From Cryptomeria japonica (taxonomy: Eukaryota > Streptophyta > Pinopsida > Cupressales > Cupressaceae): a DNA stretch of 64,000 nucleotides. A program made the position numbers and the translations under genes. Of this stretch, positions 11,260 through 23,381 are shown piece by piece; position 1 is the first letter of the stretch, and the number at the start of each line of letters is the position of its first letter. The notes beneath the pieces were generated by a model that saw nothing but the letters and a program-made list of their open reading frames with translations, searched no databases and had not been told where the DNA came from. The stretch lies in NCBI RefSeq assembly GCF_030272615.1, contig NW_026729143.1:62001-126000 (forward strand), written 5' to 3'.

Positions 11260-11628
11260 TAATGTTGACGATGGACACTTCTTTCTGTCATATATTTTCC
11301 ACGCCTTTTAGACTTGATGTCCATTTTTCTCTTTATGTTTAAAGAAAGTCTATTATTGCAATATGTGGAGCCGCATCCATTTCACAGCATAATACTTTGT
11401 AATCACATTATTTAATATTGTGTAAACAGATGTTCAAGACTATCGTCAAGAGCCTAGCAGAATGATCAATCACCCTAGAAAAAAAATTATCTTGAATCTA
11501 AGGGTCGGTAGGTTAGATAAAGCTAAGAGTCGTCACTAACCTGCAAATTTTTTAGAGTATAAATGTAGTAGAAAAATAAAACTTCATGGCAATAGAAAAG
11601 AAATTTCATGGCAACTGAGCGTGAATAG
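11260..11628 (+). pseudogene. Relic of ankyrin-gene promoter and start (relic 2)
   Basis: Repeats the block of relic 1 in diverged form (GTGGAGCCGCATCCATTTCACAGCA) and ends in ATG GCA ACT GAG CGT GAA TAG at 11608-11628, the start of the MATE- family N terminus followed at once by a stop. Copy: 40163-40531. Confidence 0.55.
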
Positions 11629-11719
11629 CAAAAAAAAAGTGAAAGGTCACTTCAGGTAGCTACTATTTGAAAAAAAAAGGTTAAAAAGTTCTATGAGAAG
11701 GCAACGAGACTCACATTAC

Positions 11720-12110
11720 CACTATTTTGGCAGTGTCACAGTCGTGAGATTTATCTTGTCGATGGAATCTCCTCATAGTCTTATTTCTTCCACGCCTTTT
11801 GGACGGGTATTCCCTCTGTAGACACGACATAATACTAGTGTTGAAGGTTGAAACACAGAAATTTGCTATAGATCATACTGTAGGTTGAATTATTTGATGA
11901 CATTATAATAAAGCATATTTGATAGCGCTGAAGGTAGCAATGTAAAAAAAAATCTATGGCAACTGAGTATGAAGAGGCCAAGAAAGGGATCGATCCTGAC
12001 GCGTACAAAGACGCAGTAAGCCTTGGAACAAAAATTGATGAATTTTATTATGGTGTTCTTAGTATATTACTTCAGCTTTGGATTCTTTACAGTTGATAAC
12101 TATATTATAT
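11720..12110 (+). pseudogene. Truncated ankyrin-PGG gene: exon 1 start joined to intron 1 (relic 3)
   Basis: ATG at 11956 opens MATEYEEAKKGIDPDAYKDA, clearly homologous to the intact gene's MATEGQQLGGRIDPDAFKAA. About 30 codons in, homology leaves exon 1 and matches intron 1 of the intact gene: TTACTTCAGCTTTGG and TTTACAGTTGATAAC against TTACTTCAGCTTCTG and TTTACAGTTGATAACC at 6233-6270. The open frame ends in TGA a few codons later. So most of exon 1 was deleted and nothing codes beyond. The leader before 11956 (GTGTTGAAGGTTGAAACA, GCTGAAGG) also resembles the real gene's leader. Confidence 0.8.
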
Positions 12111-12189
12111 ATTTTATATATACTAATTTATTTTTCAATATTTTTGACGCCTAATGGTTTTATTTCACAATTCAGTTAAGGGCAAGAGG

Positions 12190-12500
12190 TCCAAGGAAAT
12201 TCATTTTATTCTCTTCTTTCCTCTAAGGGAGTTCCTATTCCTTCTTACAAAGAGATTGTTGAGGAAGCCATTAGAGTTTTTGCAGAATTGTTAAAAGAGG
12301 ACTCTATTTTGGCCAATGTATAGGAAGGGTTTGTGCTTGATAGTATTCCTGCCATTACTAGTGATGCAATGAATGAGGATCTCCTTAGAACTATCTCTCT
12401 TCTTGAGAGTGGAAAAATTGTGTTTCTCTTGAAGAAGGGGAAAATTCCCTAGCCTAGATGGGTTCCCTATAGAATTTTATCAAGAGTTTTGGGATATAAT
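12190..12500 (+). mobile_element. L1-type LINE, 5' piece (copy 1)
   Basis: Conceptual translation gives GVPIPSYKEIVEEAIRVF, then IPAITSDAMNEDLLRTIS, then after a frame change SLDGFPIEFYQEFWDII. The last is the LINE reverse-transcriptase N-terminal motif (canonically SPGPDGFP..FF...WDII). In-frame stops (TAG near 12320 and 12450) and a frameshift near 12450 show it is dead. It is cut at 12500 by a copia insertion and resumes at 15951. Confidence 0.8.
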
Positions 12501-15500
12501 TGTTGGAAAAATGGTGTCTCAACTTGGCATTTACATGATGTTACTATTTATAGTTAATTTTTGTTTATAATTCACATATTGGTATCCATTGGTGTTAAGA
12601 TGGACAAAGAGGAGAAATGTGGCATCTTGCTTTGTTCTTTGCTTATGTTTATTTTTTTGATGATTTTAGTAGGACAGGGGTATACTTACTAAAGAGTAAA
12701 TCTAAAGTTTTCAATCGTTTTAAATAATTTAAAGAAATGGTCGAATTGTAAACTAGAAAAAAAAATTAAATGTTTGAAGATTGATAATGGTGGTTAATTT
12801 TCTCTAATGATTTTGATAGATTCCATAAAAATTATAAATCTGTATTCTCTACAACAGAATGGAGTTGCAGAAAAAATGAACAAGATATTGATGGAGAGGG
12901 CTAGGAGTATGCTGAGTTGTGCTGGCCTAAAATTAAAAATTTGGGCTGAAGCAATTGTCATTGCTTGCTACTTGATTAACGGTCTACTACATCAACTCTT
13001 GTTGATAAAATGCCTATGGAAGCATGGTCAGGTCACAAGCCTTCTTTGAGACATCTTAGAGGTTTTAGTTGCGAGGCATATGCTCATGTGCCAAAAGAGA
13101 AGTGTACGAAGTTGGAGGAGAAGGTTGTGAAATGTATCTTCATCAGTTATAGTTATGGTGTAAAAGGATACAACCTTTGCGACCTTGTTGCATAAAAGGT
13201 AATTAATAGTAAAAGTGTTATTTTTAGAGAAATTAAGTCTCCTTTTGCTACATTGCAACCATAATAGACTAAACAGGAAGATATGATTCAATTCCCTTCT
13301 ATGCCTAAAAGAGTTGAATTGAGTCAACTTGATAGGAAAGAAGTTGAGGAGAGCTCATCTAGATCTGAATCTTTAGAAGATGAGGAAGAACCTCCAACTT
13401 GGCTTGTTCAAAGGTGTACATGACATAGACAACCAACTAAAAGGTATTCACCTAATGATTGGAGATGTATTTTTGTTTTGAATACTAATGTGGATGAACC
13501 TATTTCTTTAGAAGAGGCATTAGGTAGGAATGATGCAGAATCTTGGAAGAATGCTATGGAAGAAGAAATGAAAGCTTTGAAAAAAAATGATGAATGGGAT
13601 CTTGTACCATTGTCTAAAGGACGAAAGCCTGTTGGTTGCAAATGCGTGTTCAAGAAAAATATTGGTTCAGATGGAAGCATTGAGAAGTATAAAGTAAGGT
13701 TGGTTACAAAAGATTACTCTTAGGTTGAGGGTATTGATTATGGTGAGATATTTTCTCCTGTTGTAAAAATGACATCCATTAGATTTTTGCTTTCTATTAC
13801 TACTTCTTGTAATTTAGAGGTCAAGCAAATGGATGTGAAAATTACTTTCCTTCATGGTGATTTAGAGGAAGGTATTTATATGACACAACTAGAGCACTAT
13901 GTGGTGAAAGGTAAAAGTAATTTGGTCTATAAATTGAAGAAATCATTGTATGGCCTCAAACAGAGTCCTGGGATGTGGCACCAAAAATTTAATACAAATG
14001 TGTTGATTTTAAGATCTGAGCATTCTAAATCAGATCACTATGTCTTTTATAAATCTAATGGTGATCATTTCTTGTACATTGCATTATATGTTGATGATAT
14101 GTTATTCATTGGTAAAGGAAAATGTATGATTTCAGAATTGAATTCTCAGCTTGCTGCTAAATTTTAAATGTATAATCTTGGTGCAGCGAAAAACATTGTT
14201 GGGATGTAAATTAGAAGAGATAGAGTGAACATAAAGCTATGGCTAGGGCAGAGTAAGTATGTGAATTCAGTTTTACGGAGGTTCAACATGCAGGATTGTA
14301 GACCATTATGTGTTCCCTTCACAGTTTGAATGAAATTATCTATTTTAGATTGTCCTACATCTCCATCAGAGATGAAAGAAATGAGTAGAGTGCCTTACCA
14401 GAGTGCAATTGCAAGTTTGATATATGCAACGGTTTGTACTAGACCAAACATTACCCAAGAAGTGGGAGTTCTTTCCAAACATATTTCTAATCCTGATAGA
14501 GTTCATTGGGATGCAGTCAAAAGAGTCTTTACATATTTGAAGGGTACCTCTAAGTATTCTCTTTGTTATCATGGTAATTTGGTTGGAGATGTGATTTACC
14601 TTGATATTCATGGATATGTGGATTTAGATTGGGCAGGTTATATTGATAGCAGAAGATCCACCATTGCTTATGTATTTACTTTATTTGGCGGTGCAATTAA
14701 TAGGATGAGTAAGCGGCAAGTTGTGGTTTCTTTGTCCACTACAAGAGAAGAGTATATGGTAGCTACTCATGCTTGTAAAGAATCCATTTGGGTTAAGAGA
14801 CTTTGTTAAAATATTCAAATAAAACAAGAAATAGTGACACTTTACTGTGACAGTCAGAGTGTGATCTGCATTTAACTAAGAACCCAGCATTTCATGCCCA
14901 GACTAAGCACATTGATGTTTAGTATCATTTTGTCAGAGATATGGTTGAAGATGGTAAGGTGAAGTTGGTTAAGGTAGAGACTTTGATGAATATTCTAGAT
15001 TCTTTAACTAACACTGTGAGCATAAAGAGGTTTAAATGGTGTTGTGAGTCTATGGGCCTCATGGCCCCTAGTAGTTAAATTATTGTGTTGATACTCCCTT
15101 TGCTCTTGAAAGTTCTTCGACAAGTGAGAGAATGTTGGGACATGGTGTCTCAACCTTCAATTTACATGTGTTACTATTTATAGTAAGTTTTTGTTTAAGC
15201 ATGAAATGGTGCGAAATTATCCCTAAAGCTTCTAGTTCGCTAGATAAGCACGTCGGTAAAAATTTGTTGTAAGATCATAGCTAGTTTTGAAAATATTAAA
15301 GTTTCCATTTTGGAGGGGTGTGATAGAGCATTTCTCTAGCTTTCTGATGCTTCAAACAGTTCGTCAATCAGACACACGGTTCACAAGTTATGGCCTTCGG
15401 AAGTTTGGACTCTTGAAATAGAAAATATAAAATGCATTGGACACATAAATGAGATGTATAATGGAGGAACACATGTTGATGTGTGTTTTGACACATCATA

Positions 15501-15945
15501 ACACATCTATAATGGGGATAACCTCTGCTCTAGTTTATTGGGTGGTTTTAGCCCATGGTTTTGTAATTCCGTTTGATGCTTTCTTATATTGTATCTCCTA
15601 TATATGAGGTGTGTGAGATAGAGGTTGTGTGTAAGAGTCTTACGGCTATTGTGTTACCTCTGAGTCTTTGATTAGTAGTTCTCTTCTGAAGAGATTTCTC
15701 TGCAAGTATATTGTAATCTGTTATTGATTGTTGAATAATTTATTGAGCTACTTTTGGAGTGTGGGGTTTTTCTCCTGAACGGGTTTTCCCATGTAAATGA
15801 TTGTGTTGGTGAGTTGTGGTATGCATGATATTTTGTTTATTTGTGTTAAGTTTCTGTAACTGCTATAAGGATCTGTAAAATTTTTTGCATTATACTCCTC
15901 TCAAGGTTAGTGTAAGAAGTTGTTTCACTACTTCACTTCCTTCCA
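12501..15945 (+). mobile_element. Ty1/copia retrotransposon fossil inside the LINE (copy 1)
   Basis: Begins TGTTGGAAAAATGGTGTC and ends CTTCCTTCCA, flanked on both sides by ATAAT (12496-12500 and 15946-15950), a perfect 5-bp target duplication, with LINE sequence resuming on the far side. Parts recognised in copia order: end of integrase (QQNGVAEKMN, about 12850-13195), reverse transcriptase (about 13480-14170, with YGLKQSPGMWHQKF and YVDDM), RNase H (about 14330-14930), and a right LTR at 15133-15945. Integrase before reverse transcriptase identifies Ty1/copia. The element is broken in many places. The short left-LTR stretch differs from the right LTR at roughly one base in eight, so it is old, much older than the tandem array. 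Confidence 0.93.
15133..15945 (+). mobile_element. Right LTR of the copia fossil
   Basis: 813 bases, TGTTGGGACATGG to CTTCCTTCCA, preceded by a purine-rich GTGAGAGAA. Its start matches the left end of the element at 12501. Copy: 44036-44848. Confidence 0.88.
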
Positions 15946-15950
15946 ATAAT

Positions 15951-16610
15951 TAAGTTGGATATTTTGAAGGTGGTGTGGGAGTCTTATATAAATAAACAGA
16001 AGCTCAGGGATATGAACGCTACTTTCCTTGCTCTCATACCTTAGAAGGAGGGAGAAAATTCTCTGAGTTCTTTCGATCCTATAGCCTTTTGTAACGTGGT
16101 TCATAAAACAATCACTAAACTGATTGTTGAAAGGCTCAAGTCATGGCTCAATAAACTTATTTCAGAAGAGCAACATGGTTTTGGGGTTGGAAGGCAAATT
16201 TTGGATGAGATTTTTATAGCATCAGAAGCCATTCATTCTATGGAGATATCTAAGGAGAAGGCTATGTTTATTAAATTGGATATAGCCAAAGCTTATGTTA
16301 GAGTCAAATGAAAATTCCTTTATAAAGTGCTTATTGCCTTTGGCTTCAAAATTGAATGGCTTCATTTGCAGCCCTTATTAACAGTGAGCCCATGGATTTA
16401 TTTGGTGCATGCAGAGGTCTTCGACAAGGGGAACCTCTTTCCCAATTCTTATTCACTCTCATGGTAGAGGGTCTCGGTAAATTTATCAAGTCTTGTGTTC
16501 GGCAAGGTTTAATTTAGGGTTGGAATTGGGGTGATCGCCTTCATCCATATGCTTATCTCCAATTTGTGGATGCCACTGCATTGATGGGTCTTGCTAGAAT
16601 TAATATTTAA
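15951..16610 (+). mobile_element. L1-type LINE, 3' piece (copy 1)
   Basis: Continues the reverse transcriptase: VVHKTITKLIVERLKSWLNK, SEEQHGFGVGRQILDEI, KLDIAKAY (motif A; the usual KAYDRV is KAYVRV here), RGLRQGEPLSQFLFTLMVEG (motif B), and LQFVDATALMG where FADD is expected. The catalytic pair is therefore altered. Frames change between 16310 and 16410 and there is a TAG near 16516. The element stops near 16610 without a poly(A) tail or the C-terminal part. Confidence 0.85.
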
Positions 16611-17250
16611 CCCATTATGATGTCGAATATTCCAAGATGCACCACAATTAATTATTAATTTTATATTTTATATTATTAAACTCTCATTAGTCAATGTGTC
16701 CAACACATCTATAACAATAGTACATATCTCAAGATGTGGTGTGCACATCATTCATAATTAGATGACCAATCAAAATTTATTGATAAGTTCTTGAAGACCC
16801 ATTTTGATTTCTTTGTGTATAATAAACAATGTTAGACAAAACAGTTACCACGTGTAGAATGGTTTTATAATATAATTTTCAACACCATAACCAAGCTATG
16901 AATGGACAATATCCCCTATCTATCCAAATATATATACCAAGTAGTTCCGAAGTACAAGTCATGGATTCCACCCTTCACACACATGACACAATTATATAAA
17001 CCCTTAAGGATTATTTTTAGATCACATATATTTACATATGAAGTAAAAAACAATCAAGATTACTCCAAATAAAATTTTGACATTGATGAAATGGTCCTTT
17101 TTGCATCTAACTGTATATAAATAATCTTCCCTAAAGTTGAAGATTAAATAAAAACGAGCACAAATGATTCATGGGACCTACATTTTTTTACAAAAATATT
17201 AAATCTATGGCATACAAATTGGAGCTTTCTCTTTCCTCCAAGTTCCACCT

Positions 17251-17418
17251 AGTAATCCATTTTTTTTTTTAAGATGAATATTTTCTAGTGTATTCACGCT
17301 TAGTTGGTACATTACCTATGTTTGATATGAAGGGAGTAATCCATTTTTGTTTTTAAGATGAATATTTTCTAGTGTATTCACGCTTAGTTGGTACATTACC
17401 TATGTTTGATATGAAGGG
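17251..17418. repeat. Tandem duplication, 2 x 84 bp
   Basis: AGTAATCCATTT...GATATGAAGGG at 17251-17334 is repeated at 17335-17418. The two halves differ only inside a T-run, where the second has a G. Copy: 46154-46321. Confidence 0.93.
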
Positions 17419-18814
17419 ATTTATGCTCTTGGCACCAGAATGTATACTTGATTGTCATTCATACCAAATACAAATCTACATTATAATTTAAGTTCTCTTC
17501 TAGTAGCATGCTATGCAACACAAATATGTAATGTGGTCTAATCACTCTTCGAAAGGCAACAAAAAAATTCTCATCTCAAGATTTGATAATAAATCCTCGT
17601 TTAAGAGTGAGGGCATATAAGGAACCATAGTCCTAACTATTTTATTAAATAATTACTTTTGCATTGAGGTATACATAAGGAAAGAATTGGATATATACGC
17701 TTTGTAAATCATCTCTTTTCCTATGTTAGTTAATCTCACATGTTTGAAAATAATAACCACGTATTAGGTAAAATTAGTACATGTAGAGCGTATGTATACT
17801 ACTATAGTCATTTATGAATTTTATTGTTGCAAGCATGAACTCATGATATTGCCCCCTCAAAGAGACCAATGATGTTCTACATTGAAAATTTTCTTAATTC
17901 AATATATTAATATATGTTTTGTCTCAATTTTGTGCAATTATTTCTGTACTTTGTGATTTGCTAATATATTTTAAGAGGTTCATTGTAATAGCGTTGGGTA
18001 ATAAATTTTACTAAGAAAATTTGTGTCTAAACCCACAATAATAGATACAAGACACAAAGAAAGTATTTAATTTTTTATATAAAATCATCAAAGCTAGTTT
18101 TAAATTAAATTTATTCCATCACATTAATTATAAAACTAAGTATCATTATCCATCATGTTTCTTTTGATGCTTATTTTTCTATTCTAAATTGACACTAGAA
18201 CACAACTATTGTTTACTAATCTAGATTAATTTGTACCATTAGATTTGAATAGCCTAGATCAAAATTTGAAAAGGTTTATTTTCCTTTTGTACATATACAT
18301 GTATATAAAAATATTAAAAATTAGATTTTAAGATCTGATAAATTTAATTTTTTTTAATTCGAGCCATTATATGCTCCCAATAGCACATCTAAATCTATTT
18401 TTATAGGAGTAATTATAACCAAACAAAACTTCTAATATTTCAATAGTATACCATTTCCAACACCAAAATTTTATAATTCCCTGCCCTAAAATTTTTTCTT
18501 TTTTTCTTATGGCCCATCTTCTCATGGTAGCCTAATTAAATTTTTATTGGTGCCTCTAATTCTCTATGTACACTTGCAGTGTGGATTTTAAAGTAGATTT
18601 CTTTAGCTATTCTTGAGTTCAAGATTGATTATGTTTCCTAGTACATTATTTGAGGTTGTTTGATCAACTATTCTTGAGTCCAAGATTGATATTTTTGCTT
18701 AGTAATTTATTTATCAAGGTCTTCCATTTATCTCTCACATCTTTCATCTATGAATTATTAACCCCTAGGGTCCATTTTTGTGGAGAACTTGAAACTCTCA
18801 AGAACTTTTTTTTG

Positions 18815-19087
18815 TTGTATACTATAGCGAAGAAATTTTGTGCTTAGTTTGATGACTTCAAACCATCCAAGCCTACTCCCTTCTTATGTCATGTGATTTT
18901 TCCGAGAGATTTGTCCTACTTCCCTTTCAAATTTACCTACATCTAGCGTAATTTTAAAGGGAAAATATTTCAGCACTTGTATACTATAATGAAGTAATCT
19001 TGTACTTGGGTTGATGACTTCAAACCATCCAAGACTACTCCCTTCTCCTGACATATATTGGGAGATTTGTCATACTTCCATTTCAAC
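18815..19087. repeat. Diverged direct repeat, about 110 bp, period about 162
   Basis: 18815-18931 and 18977-19087 share TTGTATACTATA, then TTGATGACTTCAAACCATCC, AAG-CTACTCCCTTCT and GAGATTTGTC-TACTTCC-TTTCAA, with many differences between. Upstream, ATTCTTGAGTYCAAGATTGAT also occurs twice (about 18610 and 18670). Copy: 47718-47990. Confidence 0.8.
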
Positions 19088-19415
19088 AACAAAAAATAGG
19101 TCATTAAATAGTACAAATCCGAAACCCTCACATAAGTTTTTAAACAACAACAACAACAAAAATTATTTGATACAAAATAAATTTGATACCATTTTGGCAA
19201 TTTGTTGTTAATGTTTCTTAGAGAATAGAATGGATGCTAAAAAGAATGAAATGAAGCCTTCTGAATTTTTTTGGGGGGAATACCCAACTAGAAAAATGTT
19301 CTATTTTTATTGATATAATTAGGAACACATTTTGGGTTTAGAAATAATCTTTTCCATTGCAAGTCACCATTGAAAAAAATCTTACTTCAAAACTATATAA
19401 TTAAATTATACAAAT

Positions 19416-20780
19416 TGTAAGGTATTGATAAATTAGGGTTTCACCACCTGGATTGATAATAAAGCCACTAATTTCACTTGGGACCAACCTCACATCAAGG
19501 GAAGGAATTTAATTTATTCAATCCTGAAATAACTAAACTCGGATCAAGTTAATCCTTACCTTGTTAGAGTTAAATTTGAATAGCAATTAGGGTTAAGTTG
19601 TAATGCTAGATCTAGGAAAAATAATGAGAAATGGATATTGAATAATAGTAACATAATGTTCTAGATATCATGCAGAGATGTAAACTTAGATCTGAGGTGG
19701 GAAAATGGATCAGAACCTACAAAGAAATATTTAGGCATAATTGTCAAGACTAAGGGAGCAGATTGCCCTAGTCCTCCAAGTATCAGGGGCAAATAGACTG
19801 GATGTTTTCCAAATTAGGATGACATACATAATCCATCATTGAAAGGTTGTCAAAAATTCATGAGATCGAGGGGATTTGATCACCCTAGTCCTCTACTTTT
19901 TGCACCTTCAAAAGTTGAGTCTGATCGTTGTCATTGACACTAGTACCAGATTTCCCAATCACAACTCTTGAGATAATTCCCTTCACACAAAAAGAAAGAA
20001 ATAGGGTTGTTGATGGGGATTTGCCTTAAAGGTTAAACCCCAGTTCAAGAGATAAAGCCTTGAATTAAATTCAACTTGTAACTGAAATACTAAAGTAAAT
20101 TCTATATCATAATACCTCAAATCAGTAATGACTTATTGAAGTTGATTGTGCAATCCTCTTTGAATGTGATCACATATGTCAATGCAATAACATGACTTGA
20201 CATAACATGAACATGACCTAATAGAACATACATGCTTGCATGAGGAATGATACAATTTTCTCCATGATGTTTTAAGAATATGGTGGGATGAAATCCTACC
20301 TTGAGTGCTTAAGAATGCTTGATAACAAATGATTGGTGTATGCACAAATGATGGGGTATGAAAATGATAATCAAATTTAATTGATAGGATGCCTTTATAT
20401 ATAGTTTCATTGGTAAATTACCAGTAAGGCTTACCTCCAATGGTTACATTGAGGTATGTGGAGAAAAATAAATTGAGGAGGCATAGTGCCCAGTCCTATT
20501 TAATTTAGGACTTGTTTAAGGGGGACCATGGCACCCAAGACATCCTGGTCTAGATAGGGGTCCCCCAAGCGCCCTTCTCCTCCCAAAATAGGAAAAACAA
20601 GGTTGTATCTTGGAGAGCAACATTCTAGGATGGGGTCCACTAGGTCATGCAATTAGGTGACATAAAATTTCAAGTAAAATGAGCCAAAATAGGTGTAGGG
20701 AAGAACTAGGATTGGATGAACTAAAGTAGGGCCACAAGAAGGAGGTGTGAATTATATCGATTACAATTTACGATGTTATG
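19416..20780 (-). mobile_element. LTR, minus orientation, with adjacent polypurine tract (copy 1)
   Basis: On the minus strand a purine-rich tract AAAGTGGGGGATAAA (within 20781-20800) directly precedes a sequence starting CATAACATCGTAAATTG, the usual arrangement at a Ty3/gypsy 3' LTR. A TATA box TATATATAAAGG lies inside (about 20394-20405 on the plus strand). The likely end is ...CCTTACA at 19416. No primer-binding site follows, as expected for a 3' or solo LTR. Boundaries are estimates. Confidence 0.5.
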
Positions 20781-20800
20781 TTTATCCCCCACTTTAACAA

Positions 20801-21660
20801 GAGTACGATTTTATGCAAATACTCACGATAAAGTAGAAAGATGAGGAAAAAAGAGAGGAGAAAATAGGAGCAAGATCACAAAGAGATAAGCCATCACTAA
20901 TTTTGAGGAACCAAGCCCCCAATCTTAAGATCTTTACTCATCCAAACACATGCAAGGGAACACAAAACAAGACAAAATAAAAAAAGTCAAAAAAAGGAAA
21001 TCAAAGACAAAAGACACAAAACAAAGGGATTAGTACTAAAACAAAAATCTCTAAGTCAACCAGTTGAAGAGACCTCAATAATAAAAATAAAAATGTCTTA
21101 GCCACTAATTTGATTCTCGGAATGTTATTACAAGAACACAAGTAGTCACCTAGAAAGAGAAAGAGCATGCATCAAATAATGAACTTGTGATCCAACAACT
21201 AGCAAAGCTATGAGTTCATGGGGAGAAGAAATGAGAAAACGTGGATGCCATAGACTAGCAAGTTGTGTTATGTTGGGTGATCTATGAGAGAGAGAAACAA
21301 GGTAACATGGATTCTACGAGCTAGCAAGCTATATCATGCTAGGCGATCCACAGAAAAATGAATTCTCATAGGACAATAAGTTGTATTATGTTGTGTGATC
21401 CATGTAGGAAGGAAGAGTCAGAATAGTCTAGAAAGTTCTATTATGTTAGTTCCACTCATCAAAAAATGCATCAAAAGGAAGGTTGAAAGGTCTAGAAAGT
21501 TTTATCATTCTATTCAACCCACCTTAAAGAAGTTGAAAAATAGGATGAGTCGACATCTATTTATATATATTGTTTGGCTTCAAGACTTAAGCATCTCGTC
21601 TAAGGCTTTGATCTGGTTTCGTGCATGTAACAACCTATCTAAGACATGTAATTAAAAATG
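20801..21660 (-). mobile_element. Probable 3' internal remains of the minus-strand LTR element
   Basis: Lies immediately upstream, on the minus strand, of the polypurine tract, so it should be internal DNA of that element. No recognisable domain. It contains a decayed tandem repeat (21230-21440) built on CTAGCAAGTTGTGTTATGTT and GTGATCCATG variants with a period of about 55-65 bases. Copy: 49704-50563. Confidence 0.35.
21230..21440. repeat. Decayed tandem repeat (TAGCAAGYTRTRTYATGYT unit)
   Basis: Three or four diverged units: AGACTAGCAAGTTGTGTTATG, GAGCTAGCAAGCTATATCATG and AGGACAATAAGTTGTATTATG type words, each followed by GATCYAYG. Copy: 50133-50343. Confidence 0.65.
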
Positions 21661-21788
21661 TCTAAGACAAATAATAATTAAAATACTAATAATTGTATTT
21701 TGAATTTTATTTATATAATAAATTAAATTTCAAACTACAAAATCTAAATTGAAATTTATAGGATAAAAGAAACTACCTTTTAATTAAA

Positions 21789-21792
<4 letters not shown>

Positions 21793-21840
<48 letters not shown>
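21793..21840. repeat. CT microsatellite, 23 units
   Basis: Uninterrupted CT repeat followed by CCTCCTCC. It is the only length difference found between copies 1 and 2. Confidence 0.95.
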
Positions 21841-21842
<2 letters not shown>

Positions 21843-22590
21843 CTCCTACTAAGTGTAGACCTCCAACTTAGATCTAAGACCATAAACTCATCATATAAAT
21901 ACATATTTAACAATATGTAGTAACTTGTTCTACTTTGTTTCTTGTTTCCATGTGGAACTTGGCTTTCACTACTTTGAATATCTACAGACTAGCCATTTTT
22001 TTTTTTTTGAAGAGTTCTCATTATGTCACAAGGAGATAAGTTTTTCTAGTTCAACCTCTCAAAACCATACAAGGATCAAATATAGTAAGCAAGGACCCTC
22101 AAATATGATTTCATCTTTCGTTTTTTGTGCACAAAATCCAAATTTTTTATGTTGATCCTCCTTTAACATTCTTAAATAAGAAATATTGTTTGAGGGATTA
22201 GAGATGTAAAATGAATGCAATTAAATGACTTAAAATACTACCACATAAAACCAATCATGTAAATGTGTGCTCAATTGATATGATAAAACATTTAGGTTAA
22301 GTTCAATTGCAATATCAAAAGGATCTATAGAAGGTAAGGGAGCATTAAATTCATGTATGTAAATAAAACACAATTTATAAACAATTTACTAGAAAATGGA
22401 TACATGACATCATTTATACATAATGATTGTAGTATTTACAATTGATATTTCATTGTGGAATTGAATGAGAAATAGTAGGATGTTGGTTTTGGTAGGATCA
22501 AATCAAGGAAAGAAGTGAGGTTGGGAGTGGCTATAGGCACACATAATCATAATTTATGAATCGCTCAAGTAGCTGGTGTGGTTGAAATTT
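21841..22590. other. Non-coding, nothing recognised
   Basis: AT-rich DNA with a T11-12 run near 21996; no gene, RNA or repeat recognised. Copy: 50750-51499. Confidence 0.5.
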
Positions 22591-22859
22591 CCCACTTCCA
22601 TAGCCTAGAGTGATCATGCTTATATCATGGTCTCCTCTTCCAATAACTCTTCAACTTATTCTAGATGGACAAAGATGTATGTTTGTATCCTCGCTGCAAA
22701 TTAATATAGTTAAGCCTAGTCATTCCCACTTCCATAGCCTAGAGTGATCATGCTTATATCATGGTCTCCTCTTCCAATAACTCTTCAACTTATTCTAGAT
22801 GGACAAAGATGTATGTTTGTATCCTCGCTTGCAAATTAATATAGTTAAGCCTAGTCATT
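22591..22859. repeat. Tandem duplication, 2 x 134-135 bp
   Basis: CCCACTTCCATAGCCTAGAG...AAGCCTAGTCATT at 22591-22724 recurs at 22725-22859. The halves differ only by one extra T (CGCTGCAAA against CGCTTGCAAA), so the duplication is recent, though older than the 28.9-kb array because both units have it. Copy: 51500-51768. Confidence 0.95.
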
Positions 22860-23380
22860 GTAAATGTAGCTAGAAGATTGAGATTTGTAATTAGTGACAA
22901 GAGGCAAGAGTATAAGAATGAGGTAGGAATCTTTAATGGTGATTATTAGGTTTAAGATTAGAATGTGCAAGTTAAAGGGCTCCATATTATTTAATTCTAC
23001 AATTATTTGATAATAAAATGTGAACCAAATTTATTAAAATATGAAATATTAATATTTTAATAAACATTTCCAATAAAATATATAACCTAATGTTTAAGAG
23101 ACCTTCAAATATTATTGAAATTGTGCGGAAGAACTAATAGATGATCATCTATGCACAAATACATTGCTCATTACTTTTCCGTTTTAGGTCTATCATACAA
23201 CTATTATTAATCTTTTATACAAATACTGATCAATTCTTTAATATAACTACTTCAACATTATCATCCGCATAATAAATGAACTATCTAAAATGCAAATCAC
23301 CATTTAAACACTGAACTGAACAACATTTGTGCTATTGCTCTGCTGCAACCAAATGTCCTTGCCACGCTAACAAAACTCCA
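22860..23380. other. Non-coding, nothing recognised
   Basis: AT-rich DNA without recognisable content. Copy: 51769-52289. Confidence 0.5.
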
Positions 23381-23381
23381 T

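Larger units (their letters stand above)
16611..19415. other. AT-rich intergenic region without genes
   Basis: No open frame with recognisable homology and no RNA gene. It holds the 84-bp tandem duplication (17251-17418), a diverged direct repeat (18815-19087) and a short AAC run near 19146. Copy: 45514-48318. Confidence 0.6.

Noticed and set aside
19140-19165. AAC-rich run giving a poly-Asn frame
   Set aside because: Short simple repeat; the frame has no other coding sign.
21230-21440. CRISPR-like spaced repeats
   Set aside because: Units are diverged and directly adjoining, in a plant nuclear context with no cas genes; a decayed tandem repeat fits.
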